This document shows positions 35,384 to 43,326 of a DNA stretch of 64,000 nt, piece by piece. The notes under the pieces were generated by a model. That model was given only the letters and a program-made list of their open reading frames with translations, had not been told where the DNA came from and made no database searches. The stretch is from Streptomyces sp. CB01881 (GTDB lineage: Bacteria > Actinomycetota > Actinomycetes > Streptomycetales > Streptomycetaceae): assembly GCF_002953255.1 (NCBI RefSeq), contig NZ_CP026498.1, forward strand, positions 456,000 to 519,999, read 5' to 3'. The position numbers and the translations under genes were made by a program. Positions within the stretch are counted from its first letter, which is position 1; each line of letters opens with the position of its first letter.

Positions 35384-36657
35384 CGGGCCACGACAGCGGC
35401 CGGCCGGCCGCCGTGGTCACCGGCATCGGCCTGGTCACGCCGGTCGGCCGCACGTCCGCCGAGGTCTTCGGGGCGCTGGCCGCCGGCCGCTCCGGCATCC
35501 GCGCCCTGCCGGAGGGCCACGCCGCGCACGGCTGGCTCACCGCCGCCGGGCTCGCCCCGGCCGTGGACGGGCGCGAGGTGCTGCCACCGACCGAGACCCG
35601 CTGCGTGGACCGGTTCGTGCTGCTCGCCCTGGCAGCCGCCGACGACGCGCTCGCCGACGCCGGCCTGGTCGTCGGCCGGGACGCCGACCCGCACCGCACC
35701 GCCGTCGTGCTGGCCACCGGCGGCGGCGGGCTGGAGACCTTCGAGCAGCAGTCGCACCGCCGGCTGGAGCGCGGCCGGCCCGGCGTCACCCCGTACCTGC
35801 TGCCCGGCATGCTCTCCAACATGGCCACCGCCCGGATCGCCATCAAGCACGGTATCCGGGGCTTCAGTTCGGCGATCGTGACGGCCTGCGCGGCCGGTGC
35901 CCAGGCCGTCGCCGAGGGGCTGCGGCTGATCCGGGCCGGCGACGCCGACGTGGTGGTCTGCGGCGGCAGCGAGTCCTCCCTTCACCCGACGATCGCCTCC
36001 GCTTTCACCAACGCCCGTGCCCTGTCGTCCGGTTGGGACGACCCGGCGCAGGCCAGCCGGCCGTTCGACGCCCGCCGCAACGGCTTCGTGCTGGGCGAGG
36101 GAAGCGCCGTGCTGGTGCTGGAGCGGGCCGGGCACGCGGACGCCCGCGGGGCGGCCGGCTACGCCGACCTCACCGGCTGGGGGGCGTCCACCGACGCCCA
36201 CCACCCGACGATGCCGCGCCCGGACGGCGAGGGCGCCGCCGACGCGATGCGCTCCGCGCTCGCCTACGCGGGCCTGGCGCCGTCCGACATCGGCTACGTC
36301 AACGCGCACGGCACCGGCACCAAGCTGGGGGACGTCGCCGAGACCGCCGCACTGCGCGCCGTCTTCGGCGAGCACGGACCCGCGGTCAGCTCCACCAAGG
36401 GCGCCACCGGTCATCTGCTGGGCGCGGCAGGGGCGTTGGAGGCTGCCGTCACCGCGCTCGCGGTGGCCCGGGGCGTGCTGCCGCCGACGGTGAACCTCAC
36501 CGATCCCGACCCGGCCTGCGCGCTCGACCACGTCCGGGGCGGCGCCCGGTCCGTTCCGCTGCGGGCCGCCCTGAGCAACGCCTTCGCCTTCGGCGGCCAC
36601 AACGTGAGCCTGGTCTTCGGCCCGGCGTCCACCAGGTCGGCCAGGTCCGCCGACTAG
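35380..36657 (+). CDS. KASII-type ketosynthase with complete C-H-H triad
   Basis: 425 residues from GTG 35380. VVTGIGLVTPVGRTSAEVFG at the start, Cys170 in IVTACAAGAQAVAEG, His310 in YVNAHGTGTKLGD, and STKGATGHLLGAAGA with His345. All residues for decarboxylative condensation are present, so this is the one clearly competent elongating ketosynthase among the five KS-fold proteins here. It would extend an acyl chain with malonyl-ACP. No dedicated ketoreductase or dehydratase is adjacent; the SDR at 11.5 kb is the nearest reductase. Confidence 0.93.
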   Translation: MTGHDSGRPAAVVTGIGLVTPVGRTSAEVFGALAAGRSGIRALPEGHAAHGWLTAAGLAPAVDGREVLPPTETRCVDRFVLLALAAADDALADAGLVVGRDADPHRTAVVLATGGGGLETFEQQSHRRLERGRPGVTPYLLPGMLSNMATARIAIKHGIRGFSSAIVTACAAGAQAVAEGLRLIRAGDADVVVCGGSESSLHPTIASAFTNARALSSGWDDPAQASRPFDARRNGFVLGEGSAVLVLERAGHADARGAAGYADLTGWGASTDAHHPTMPRPDGEGAADAMRSALAYAGLAPSDIGYVNAHGTGTKLGDVAETAALRAVFGEHGPAVSSTKGATGHLLGAAGALEAAVTALAVARGVLPPTVNLTDPDPACALDHVRGGARSVPLRAALSNAFAFGGHNVSLVFGPASTRSARSAD

Positions 36658-36741
36658 CACCCGGACCGGCCGTGTTCGGCCGTGTCGTGCCCCGACCACG
36701 CACCCAGCCACTCGTCCTTCGCCACTTCCGGGGAGATCCCG

Positions 36742-37860
36742 TTGCCCATCCAGTCCATCACCCATGTCGAGTTCCATTGCGCGGACGCCGACAAGGCCGC
36801 GGCCGACCTCTGCGCCGACTTCGGCTTCACGCCCGAGGAGTCCGGCCCGGAGGAGTCCGTCGCCCGCGAGTCCGGCGCCGAGCGGGCCGTATCCGAGGGG
36901 CCCGGAGCGACCGCACCCGGCGGCGTGCGCGCCGTCCACCTGCGCCAGGGTGGCATCCGACTGCGCCTGCTCTCGGCCGCCGACCCCGCCCACCCGGTCG
37001 CCGACTACGTCGCCCGGCACGGCGACGGCGTCGCGGTCATCGCGCTCGGCTGCACCGACCCGCAGGCCTCGCTGGAGCGCGCCGAGCGGCACGGCGCCCG
37101 CGTGCTGGACCGCGCCGGCCGGCTGGTGGCCGGCTTCGGCGACCTGGCCCTGCGGTTCGTGCCCCAGCCGCCGGAGACCGGGCCGGAGCCGCAGGCCGGG
37201 CAGGAACCGCAGAGCGGTCATGGCTCGGCCGGGGCCCGGTCCGCCACCGGCACCGGCACCGGCACCCTGCTGGACGCCCTCGACCACGCCGCGATCTGCG
37301 TCCCGGCCGGCGAGCTGGAGCCCGCTGTGCGGTTCTGCGAGGCCGCGCTCGGCCTGCACCGGATCTTCGGCGAGTACATCGAGGTCGGCGAGCAGGCGAT
37401 GGACTCCAGCGTCGTGCAGAGCGCCTCCGGCGAGGTCACCTTCACCCTGATCGAGCCCGACACCGGCCGCCGCCCCGGCCAGATCGACACCTTCCTCGCC
37501 GACCACGGCGGCGCCGGCGTCCAGCACCTGGCCTTCCGCACCGACGACATCGCCACCGCCGTCCGGACCATCCGCGGCCGCGGCGTGGAGTTCCTCAGCA
37601 CCCCGGGCGCCTACTACGACGCGCTGGCCGAGCGGCTCGGCGGCACGGCCATCCCGGTCGGGACGCTGCGCGAACTCGACGTGCTGGTCGACCAGGACCA
37701 CGGCGGGCAGCTGTTCCAGATCTTCGCCCGCTCCACCCACCCGCGCCGGACGTACTTCCTGGAGCTGATCGAACGCCAGGGCGCGGGCACCTTCGGCACC
37801 GCCAACATCAAGGCGCTGTACGAGGCCGTCGAGCGCCAGAACGCCGTCGCCTCCGCCTGA
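36742..37860 (+). CDS. hmaS: 4-hydroxymandelate synthase
   Basis: 372 residues from TTG 36742, chosen for the GGGGAG site six bases upstream; GTG 36682 is an alternative. HPPD-fold Fe(II) enzyme with ligands His182 (LDHAAICV), His262 (GVQHLAFRTDDI) and Glu341 (FLELIERQGAGTFGTANIKA). MDSSVVQSASGEVTFTLIEP and FLSTPGAYYDALAERLG follow the hydroxymandelate synthase pattern rather than that of HPPD. It converts 4-hydroxyphenylpyruvate plus O2 to 4-hydroxymandelate. Two low-complexity inserts (near residues 32-60 and 142-173) enlarge the N-terminal domain. It supplies the Hmo substrate. Confidence 0.92.
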   Translation: MPIQSITHVEFHCADADKAAADLCADFGFTPEESGPEESVARESGAERAVSEGPGATAPGGVRAVHLRQGGIRLRLLSAADPAHPVADYVARHGDGVAVIALGCTDPQASLERAERHGARVLDRAGRLVAGFGDLALRFVPQPPETGPEPQAGQEPQSGHGSAGARSATGTGTGTLLDALDHAAICVPAGELEPAVRFCEAALGLHRIFGEYIEVGEQAMDSSVVQSASGEVTFTLIEPDTGRRPGQIDTFLADHGGAGVQHLAFRTDDIATAVRTIRGRGVEFLSTPGAYYDALAERLGGTAIPVGTLRELDVLVDQDHGGQLFQIFARSTHPRRTYFLELIERQGAGTFGTANIKALYEAVERQNAVASA

Positions 37861-37895
37861 ACCACCCCCGACCCGCCCGAAGGAGGCCACAACTC

Positions 37896-38810
37896 ATGAC
37901 CACTGCGACGGAGTTCCAGCTCACCGAGGCCGAGAGCGCACTGCTGCCCACCCCCGAGGAGGTGGCCGGCTACCTCGAACACGGCTGGTACCTCTCCCGC
38001 CGGCTGTTCAGCGACGAGGAGCTGGACACGCTCCAGGCCGCCACCGAGAAGTACTACGAAGGCCACCGGAACCGCCAACTGCCCGTCCGCCCACCGCACC
38101 TGGCCTCCTGGGAGCCCTCGCACGGCCCGGTCCAGCGGCACAACGACTACGTGCACTTCGAGAGCGACGCGATCGGCGCGATCCTGCGCAAGCCACTGCT
38201 CGGCGCCGTCGCCGCACTGCTCGCCGAGGCCGAGGAGATCCGGGTCTTCCAGGCGACGCTGATCTACAAGCCGCCGGTCCCCGAGGAGCCGAGCAACCAG
38301 GTGCCCTGGCACTTCGACAAGCACTACTGGCAGACCTCCTCCTCCGAGCGGATGCTCACCGCGTTCCTGCCGTTCCACGACTGCCACGAGGAGAACGGCA
38401 CCATCACCATGATCGACGGCAGTCACCGCTGGCGCGAGCTGGACTCCGGCGAGGACTCCACCCGGCACTTCGCCCACCGCGACCGGTCCGAGCTGGAGGA
38501 GCTCCTCGCGGAGAACGCCCGCTTCAACGGGCAGCAGGTCCGCAAGGTGCCGATGCCGATCCCGCGCGGGCACGTGAGCTTCCACCACTGCCGCACCTAT
38601 CACGGCAGCGGCCCCAACCTCGCCGCCACGCCCCGTCGGGCGGTCTCGCTGCACCTCCAGGACGGCGCCAACACGTACCGCAGGGCCACCCGGCCGGACG
38701 GCGGCACGGTGGTCTACAACCACGACGTGGTGGTCCGCCGCACCGCCGACGGCCGTCCCGACTACGCCGACCCGGACATCTGCCCGACGCTCTGGCGGGG
38801 AGCACGGTGA
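37896..38810 (+). CDS. PhyH-family Fe(II)/2-oxoglutarate oxygenase
   Basis: 304 residues from ATG 37896, preceded by AGGAGG. Metal triad: WHFDKHYW (His139, Asp141) and TYHGSGPN (His236), with the 2OG-binding Arg in TPRRAVSLHLQDGAN. Phytanoyl-CoA dioxygenase-like enzymes hydroxylate, halogenate or desaturate free and carrier-bound substrates. The HxD motif is intact, so hydroxylation rather than halogenation is expected. GTGA overlap with E1 alpha shows tight coupling. Confidence 0.9.
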   Translation: MTTATEFQLTEAESALLPTPEEVAGYLEHGWYLSRRLFSDEELDTLQAATEKYYEGHRNRQLPVRPPHLASWEPSHGPVQRHNDYVHFESDAIGAILRKPLLGAVAALLAEAEEIRVFQATLIYKPPVPEEPSNQVPWHFDKHYWQTSSSERMLTAFLPFHDCHEENGTITMIDGSHRWRELDSGEDSTRHFAHRDRSELEELLAENARFNGQQVRKVPMPIPRGHVSFHHCRTYHGSGPNLAATPRRAVSLHLQDGANTYRRATRPDGGTVVYNHDVVVRRTADGRPDYADPDICPTLWRGAR

Positions 38811-39826
38811 CGGCCCGGACCCGGACGCCCGTCGCGCCACCCGCCCCCATCGCCCCTCTCGGTACCCCCGGGCAGCGGTACCGGATGCTGCGGCTGATCC
38901 GGGGCTTCGAGGAGCTGGCGCTCCGCCTGGTGAAGTCAGGGGTGATCACCGGCGGCATCCACCCCTACATCGGGCAGGAGGCCGTCGCGGTCGGCGTCTG
39001 CGCCGCGCTGGGCCCCGGCGACCGGCTCACCTCCACCCACCGCGGCCACGGCCACGTGCTCGCCCGGGGCGCCGAGCCGCACCGGCTGCTGGCCGAACTG
39101 GCTGGCCGTGTCGACGGGTTGAACCAGGGACGGGGCGGCTCGATGCACGCCGCCGACCTCTCGCTGGGCATCCTGGGCGCCAACGGCATCGTCGGCGCCG
39201 GCGCACCGATCGCGGTCGGCGCCGCCTGGGCGGCCCGGCAGGCCGGCGACGGCACGGTGGCGGTCTCCTTCTTCGGCGACGGAGCGCTCAACCAGGGCGT
39301 GCTGCTGGAGTCGCTCAACCTGGCCGCGATGTGGCGGGCGCCGGTGGTCTTCGTCTGCGAGAACAACGGCTACGCGACCACGCTGCCCGCCGCCACCGCG
39401 GTCGCCGGCAGCGCCGTCGGCCGCGCCGCCGCCTTCGGCATCCCGGCGGTGACGGTCGACGGGATGGACACCGAGGCCGTCCGGGCGGCGGCCGAGGAGG
39501 CCGTGCACCGGGCGCGCACCGGCGGCGGCCCCGGCTTCCTGGAGTGCCGCACCTACCGTTTCGAGGGCCACCACACCATGGAGCGGCGGATGAAGCTGCA
39601 CTACCGCACGGCGGAGGAGGTGGACGCCTGGCGCACCCGCGACCCGCTCCCCCGGGCCGCCGCCGCGATCGGCGACGCCCGCGCGGCCGAACTGGACGCC
39701 GAGGTGGCCGCCGAGCTCGCGGAGGCCGAGCGATTCGCACTCGCCTCCGAACACCCGGACCCGGCAGGCGCGTTGACGTACCTGTACGCCGACGGGCGGC
39801 AGCCGCGGGCGGGGGCGGTGGGATGA
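38807..39826 (+). CDS. 2-oxoacid dehydrogenase E1 alpha subunit
   Basis: 339 residues from GTG 38807. Thiamine diphosphate motif from GDGALNQGVLLESLNLAAMW (GDG at 157-159) to CENN (186-187); STHRGHGHVLARG and QGRGGSMHAADLS are typical of pyruvate/acetoin-type E1 alpha. It forms a heterotetramer with the E1 beta encoded next and decarboxylates a 2-oxo acid. No E2 or E3 gene is present. PDH-like E1 pairs are known from phenylglycine pathways (PglB/PglC), so an aryl 2-oxo acid is plausible here. Confidence 0.92.
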   Translation: MTARTRTPVAPPAPIAPLGTPGQRYRMLRLIRGFEELALRLVKSGVITGGIHPYIGQEAVAVGVCAALGPGDRLTSTHRGHGHVLARGAEPHRLLAELAGRVDGLNQGRGGSMHAADLSLGILGANGIVGAGAPIAVGAAWAARQAGDGTVAVSFFGDGALNQGVLLESLNLAAMWRAPVVFVCENNGYATTLPAATAVAGSAVGRAAAFGIPAVTVDGMDTEAVRAAAEEAVHRARTGGGPGFLECRTYRFEGHHTMERRMKLHYRTAEEVDAWRTRDPLPRAAAAIGDARAAELDAEVAAELAEAERFALASEHPDPAGALTYLYADGRQPRAGAVG

Positions 39827-40785
39827 CCAGGCTCTCCTACACCAAGGCGCTCAACCGGGCACTGGCCGACGAACTCGCCGCCGACCCCGCGGTCTGCGTC
39901 TTCGGCGAGGACATCGGCGCCGGCCTGGCCGGTCCGACCCTCGGGCTGCTCGACCGCTTCGGACCGGAGCGGATCGTCGACACCCCGCTCTCCGAACAGG
40001 CCTTCACCGCGATGGCGATCGGTGCGGCCCTGGCCGGCCACCGCCCGGTGCTGGAGTTCCAGATCCCCTCGCTGCTCTTCCTCGTCTTCGAGCAACTCGT
40101 CAACCAGGCCCACAAGTTCTCCCTGATGACCGGCGGCCAGGCGGGCGTCCCGCTGACCTGCCTGGTACCGGGCTCCGGCTCCCGGGACGGCTGGGCCGGC
40201 CAGCACTCCGACCACCCGTACAGCCTGTTCGCACACGCCGGGGTGAAGACCGTCGTGCCCGCCACCCCGACCGACGCCTACGGTCTGCTCCGCTCGGCCG
40301 TCCGCGACCCCGACCCGGTCATCGTGTTCGCGCCCGCCGCGGCGCTGCCCGTCCGCGAGACGGTCACCTGGGAGCTGGCGCCGATCCCGCTCGGCTCGGC
40401 GCGCGTGCACCGGGAGGGCACCGACGTCACCCTGGTCGCCGTCGGCCACCTGGTGCACGACGCACTGGCGGTCGCCGGGGAACTGGCCGACGAGATCTCC
40501 GTCGAGGTGCTCGACCCCCGCACCCTCCACCCCTTCGACTGGGAGGCGCTGGCCGCCTCGCTGGATCGCACCGGCCGGCTGGTGGTCGTCGACGACTCCA
40601 ACCGCAGCTGCGGCATCGGCGCCGAGGTGCTGGCCACCGCCGCCGAGGAGATGCGGCTGACCGTCCCGCCGCGCCGGGTCACCCGCCCGGACGGCGCGGT
40701 GCTCCCCTTCGCCCCCGCCCTCGACCGCGCCCTCCAGCCCGGCCGGGAACAGCTGCGGCACGCCCTGCGCGCCGTCATGAAGTAG
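39823..40785 (+). CDS. 2-oxoacid dehydrogenase E1 beta subunit
   Basis: 320 residues from ATG 39823 (ATGA overlap). Transketolase pyrimidine domain: VFGEDIGAGLAGPTLGLLDR, DTPLSEQAFTAMAIGAALAG (Glu that activates thiamine) and QIPSLLFLVFEQLVNQAHKF; C-terminal domain EVLDPRTLHPFDWEALAASL. Partner of E1 alpha. Without its own E2 it must use the host E2/E3, transfer the acyl group to another acceptor, or release an aldehyde or acyloin. Confidence 0.92.
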   Translation: MTRLSYTKALNRALADELAADPAVCVFGEDIGAGLAGPTLGLLDRFGPERIVDTPLSEQAFTAMAIGAALAGHRPVLEFQIPSLLFLVFEQLVNQAHKFSLMTGGQAGVPLTCLVPGSGSRDGWAGQHSDHPYSLFAHAGVKTVVPATPTDAYGLLRSAVRDPDPVIVFAPAAALPVRETVTWELAPIPLGSARVHREGTDVTLVAVGHLVHDALAVAGELADEISVEVLDPRTLHPFDWEALAASLDRTGRLVVVDDSNRSCGIGAEVLATAAEEMRLTVPPRRVTRPDGAVLPFAPALDRALQPGREQLRHALRAVMK

Positions 40786-40827
40786 CCCGCCCCACCCCGC
40801 ACCCCCTTCCCCCGTAAGGAGCCCCAC

Positions 40828-41619
40828 ATGTCCACCAACCGCTACCACTGGGACCGTTCTCACCCCGGCCTGAGCAGCCTCCAGCAGGCCATCGACCCGC
40901 TGCGCCGCGAGGTCGTCGGCCACACCGTCTACGGCGGCCTCAACAGCATCGGGCGGGTCCGCACCTTCCTGGACCGGCACGTCTTCGCGGTCTGGGACTT
41001 CATGTCACTGCTCAAGAGCCTCCAGCGCGAGCTGACGAGCGTCGAGGTGCCGTGGGTCCCGAACGGGCCGACCGCCAGCCGCCGGCTGATCAACGAGATC
41101 GTCCTGGTGGAGGAGAGCGACGAGCTCGGCGAGGGCTACACCAGCCACTTCGAGCTGTACGTCGAGGGCATGCGGCAGGCCGGCGCCGACCCGAAGCCGG
41201 TCGAGGACTTCCTGGGGCTGCTGCGCTCGGGCACCGCGGTGCCCGAGGCGCTCAAGGGCGCCGGGGTGCCGCAGGCCGCCGTGGACTTCACCTCGACCAC
41301 CTGGGAGATCATCGAGAACGCCCCGGTCCACTGCCGCGCGGCCGCCTTCGCGTTCGGCCGCGAGGACCTCATCCCCGACATGTTCGCGCAGGTCATCAAG
41401 ATCGAGGACCCGGACGGCGCGCTGACCGTCTTCAAGGACTACCTCGCCCGGCACATCGAGGTGGACGGCGAGCAGCACACGCCGATGGCGATGCAGATGC
41501 TGATCGACCTCAACGGCGACGACGACGCCAAGTGGGCCGCCTGCGCGGAGACCGTCCGCCTCGCCCTGCGGGCCCGGGTGCAGCTCTGGACGGCGATCGA
41601 GGAGGCCTTCCCGGCCTGA
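40828..41619 (+). CDS. DUF3050 haem-oxygenase-like protein (possible diiron oxidase)
   Basis: 263 residues from ATG 40828 with AAGGAG. I recognise the DUF3050 pattern ([40 protein letters not shown]). Candidate metal ligands follow the three-helix layout of haem-oxygenase-like diiron oxidases: Glu95/Glu96 in LVEESDE, His107 in SHFELYVEG, and [13 protein letters not shown] (His209, Asp213, His217). Members of that fold cleave C-C or oxidise C-N bonds of amino or fatty acids. Last gene of the + strand biosynthetic run; a strong hairpin follows. The reaction is unknown. Confidence 0.85.
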   Translation: MSTNRYHWDRSHPGLSSLQQAIDPLRREVVGHTVYGGLNSIGRVRTFLDRHVFAVWDFMSLLKSLQRELTSVEVPWVPNGPTASRRLINEIVLVEESDELGEGYTSHFELYVEGMRQAGADPKPVEDFLGLLRSGTAVPEALKGAGVPQAAVDFTSTTWEIIENAPVHCRAAAFAFGREDLIPDMFAQVIKIEDPDGALTVFKDYLARHIEVDGEQHTPMAMQMLIDLNGDDDAKWAACAETVRLALRARVQLWTAIEEAFPA

Positions 41620-41633
41620 TCCGACCGGGAAGG

Positions 41634-41670
41634 CGGAGGGGGACGGCCGGGCGGCGGCCGTCCCCCTCCG
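41634..41670. terminator. Bidirectional terminator hairpin, 15-bp stem
   Basis: A perfect stem (CGGAGGGGGACGGCC paired with its complement, 7-nt loop) starts 15 bp after the DUF3050 stop and lies before the convergent acyltransferase stop at 41731. It ends both transcription units. Confidence 0.85.
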
Positions 41671-41730
41671 GCGCGCCCCGGGCCTCCGGGCGCCACCCGG
41701 CACGCCTCCCGACGCCGCTCGGAGCACCTT

Positions 41731-43080
41731 TCAGAGCACCTTGGGCACCGTGGCGGCCACCGCCGGCAGCACGTCCGCCGGGTCGCGGTGGCGGTGCAGC
41801 TCCGCCCGCCCCTCGGCGCCGCGCAGCCGGGCGGCCAGCCGGGCCGGGAGCACGACGGTGGTGAGCAGCCCGGTGCCGTGGAAGCCCTCGACCGTCCAGG
41901 AGACCCACGGCAGCGGGTAGTTGGCGGCCGGGCTGAAGAACACCGGCCGGCAGCCCTGGAACCGGATCCGGTACGCCCCGAACCGGCTCCAGTTGGAGAA
42001 GCTGAACCGGCGCCGCTGCGGGTCGAAGCCGAGCGGCACGCAGTCGCGCAGCCGGTCGCGCCCGAGCGACTCCAGGAAGGCCAGGTTGGAGCGGAGGTTG
42101 AGGTGCTCCCCGGTGAAGTCCTCGACCGCCGACCGGAGGGCGGCGGCGAGTGCGGCCGGCCCGTCCTCCGGTACCTGCGCGAGGTGGACCTCGCTGAGCA
42201 GGTTGCCCACCAGGGACGCCGGCAGGCCGAGCGGGCGGCGCGCGTTGACCGGGACGGTCAGCCGGCGCTCCTCCCGGTCGCCGTCCAACTCGCGGACGAC
42301 CGAGACGACATGGGCACAGATCGCATCGCCCGAGGAGAGCCGCCGACCCACCTCCTTCTCGAAGTCCGCACGCATCCGGGCGATTTCGTCGTCGCCGAAG
42401 TAGATCTGGACGGTCCGATTGGCGCGGGGCCCGGCCGCCACCTCGCGGGCCAGGGCGGCGGCCTCGACCGGCGAGGGCAGCCGGAATCCCGGCCGGCCGC
42501 AGTCCTCGGCAGGCAGCACCCAGTCGAGCATGGCGTCCTGATCCTCGATCAGCTCGGCCTCGGGAAGCTCCTCGCCCTCGACCGCGGCGGACCAGGCGTG
42601 CATCAGCAGCATGAAGCTCTGCAGGTCGCCGATCGCGTGGTGCCAGGAGCAGCCGAGCACGGTGCCGCCGGCGGAGGGCCGGGTGAGCCGCACGGTCAGC
42701 AGCGGGACGCCGCCGGCCCGCGCGGCGGGGGCGTCCACCGGGTCGACGAGTCGCCCGCCGGCCGAGGTGAGCCGGCCCATCGCCTCGGCAAGGGTGCCGT
42801 CGACGTCGTAACCGTCCACCGGGACACCGGAGTCGTCGCAGACCACCTCCAGTGCGCCGTCGACGGTGCGCAGCCGCCCGGCGAACACGGGGACCCGCTC
42901 CAGCGCCAGGGCCAGCCCGGCGGCGAGCCGGTCCTCGTCCAGTGACTGCTCGAAGAAGAGGACGACCGAGACGGAGAGGTCGGCCAGCATGGTGTCCATC
43001 AGCCCGCAGCGCAGGACCGTCCCGGGGGCCCGGCCGGCCCGGACGAGCCGGGAGTCGCGCAACTGCGGCCAGACGCTCAT
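41731..43080 (-). CDS. BAHD-like acyltransferase
   Basis: 449 residues from ATG 43080 with GGGGA upstream. CSWHHAIGDLQSF (His147, His148, Asp152) is the catalytic HHxxxD of the BAHD/condensation superfamily. LTVPVNARRPLGLP and VGNLLSEVHL match BAHD core strands. The structural DFGWG motif is replaced by FSNWSRFG. BAHD enzymes transfer acyl groups from CoA thioesters to hydroxyls or amines. It closes the cluster and is read convergently; it may acylate the product as a late step. Confidence 0.82.
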   Translation of the reverse strand: MSVWPQLRDSRLVRAGRAPGTVLRCGLMDTMLADLSVSVVLFFEQSLDEDRLAAGLALALERVPVFAGRLRTVDGALEVVCDDSGVPVDGYDVDGTLAEAMGRLTSAGGRLVDPVDAPAARAGGVPLLTVRLTRPSAGGTVLGCSWHHAIGDLQSFMLLMHAWSAAVEGEELPEAELIEDQDAMLDWVLPAEDCGRPGFRLPSPVEAAALAREVAAGPRANRTVQIYFGDDEIARMRADFEKEVGRRLSSGDAICAHVVSVVRELDGDREERRLTVPVNARRPLGLPASLVGNLLSEVHLAQVPEDGPAALAAALRSAVEDFTGEHLNLRSNLAFLESLGRDRLRDCVPLGFDPQRRRFSFSNWSRFGAYRIRFQGCRPVFFSPAANYPLPWVSWTVEGFHGTGLLTTVVLPARLAARLRGAEGRAELHRHRDPADVLPAVAATVPKVL

Positions 43081-43326
43081 GTGTCCATCCCCGGGGCTCG
43101 CTAGAAGTCGTGCACAGCAAATGACAGGGCGGCACCCACGGACGGCGGGGCGGCACCCCGAACGATAGGGCAGCGGCCCGGCGCCGATCCAGTGGTCCAG
43201 TCCAATTTTTCGGTCCCGCCACCGCCCCCACGCGGTGCCCGCCACAGGGCACACCGCCGTGCCCGCCACGGGGCACACCACGCTCCCGCCCTGCTGCGCC
43301 CGCCCGTCCGGACTAGAATCCCAGGC

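Noticed and set aside
36742..37860. Considered as 4-hydroxyphenylpyruvate dioxygenase of tyrosine breakdown
   Set aside because: The SSVVQSASGEVTFTLIEP and STPGAYYDALAERLG segments follow hydroxymandelate synthase, and hmo- and hpgT-like genes are in the same cluster.
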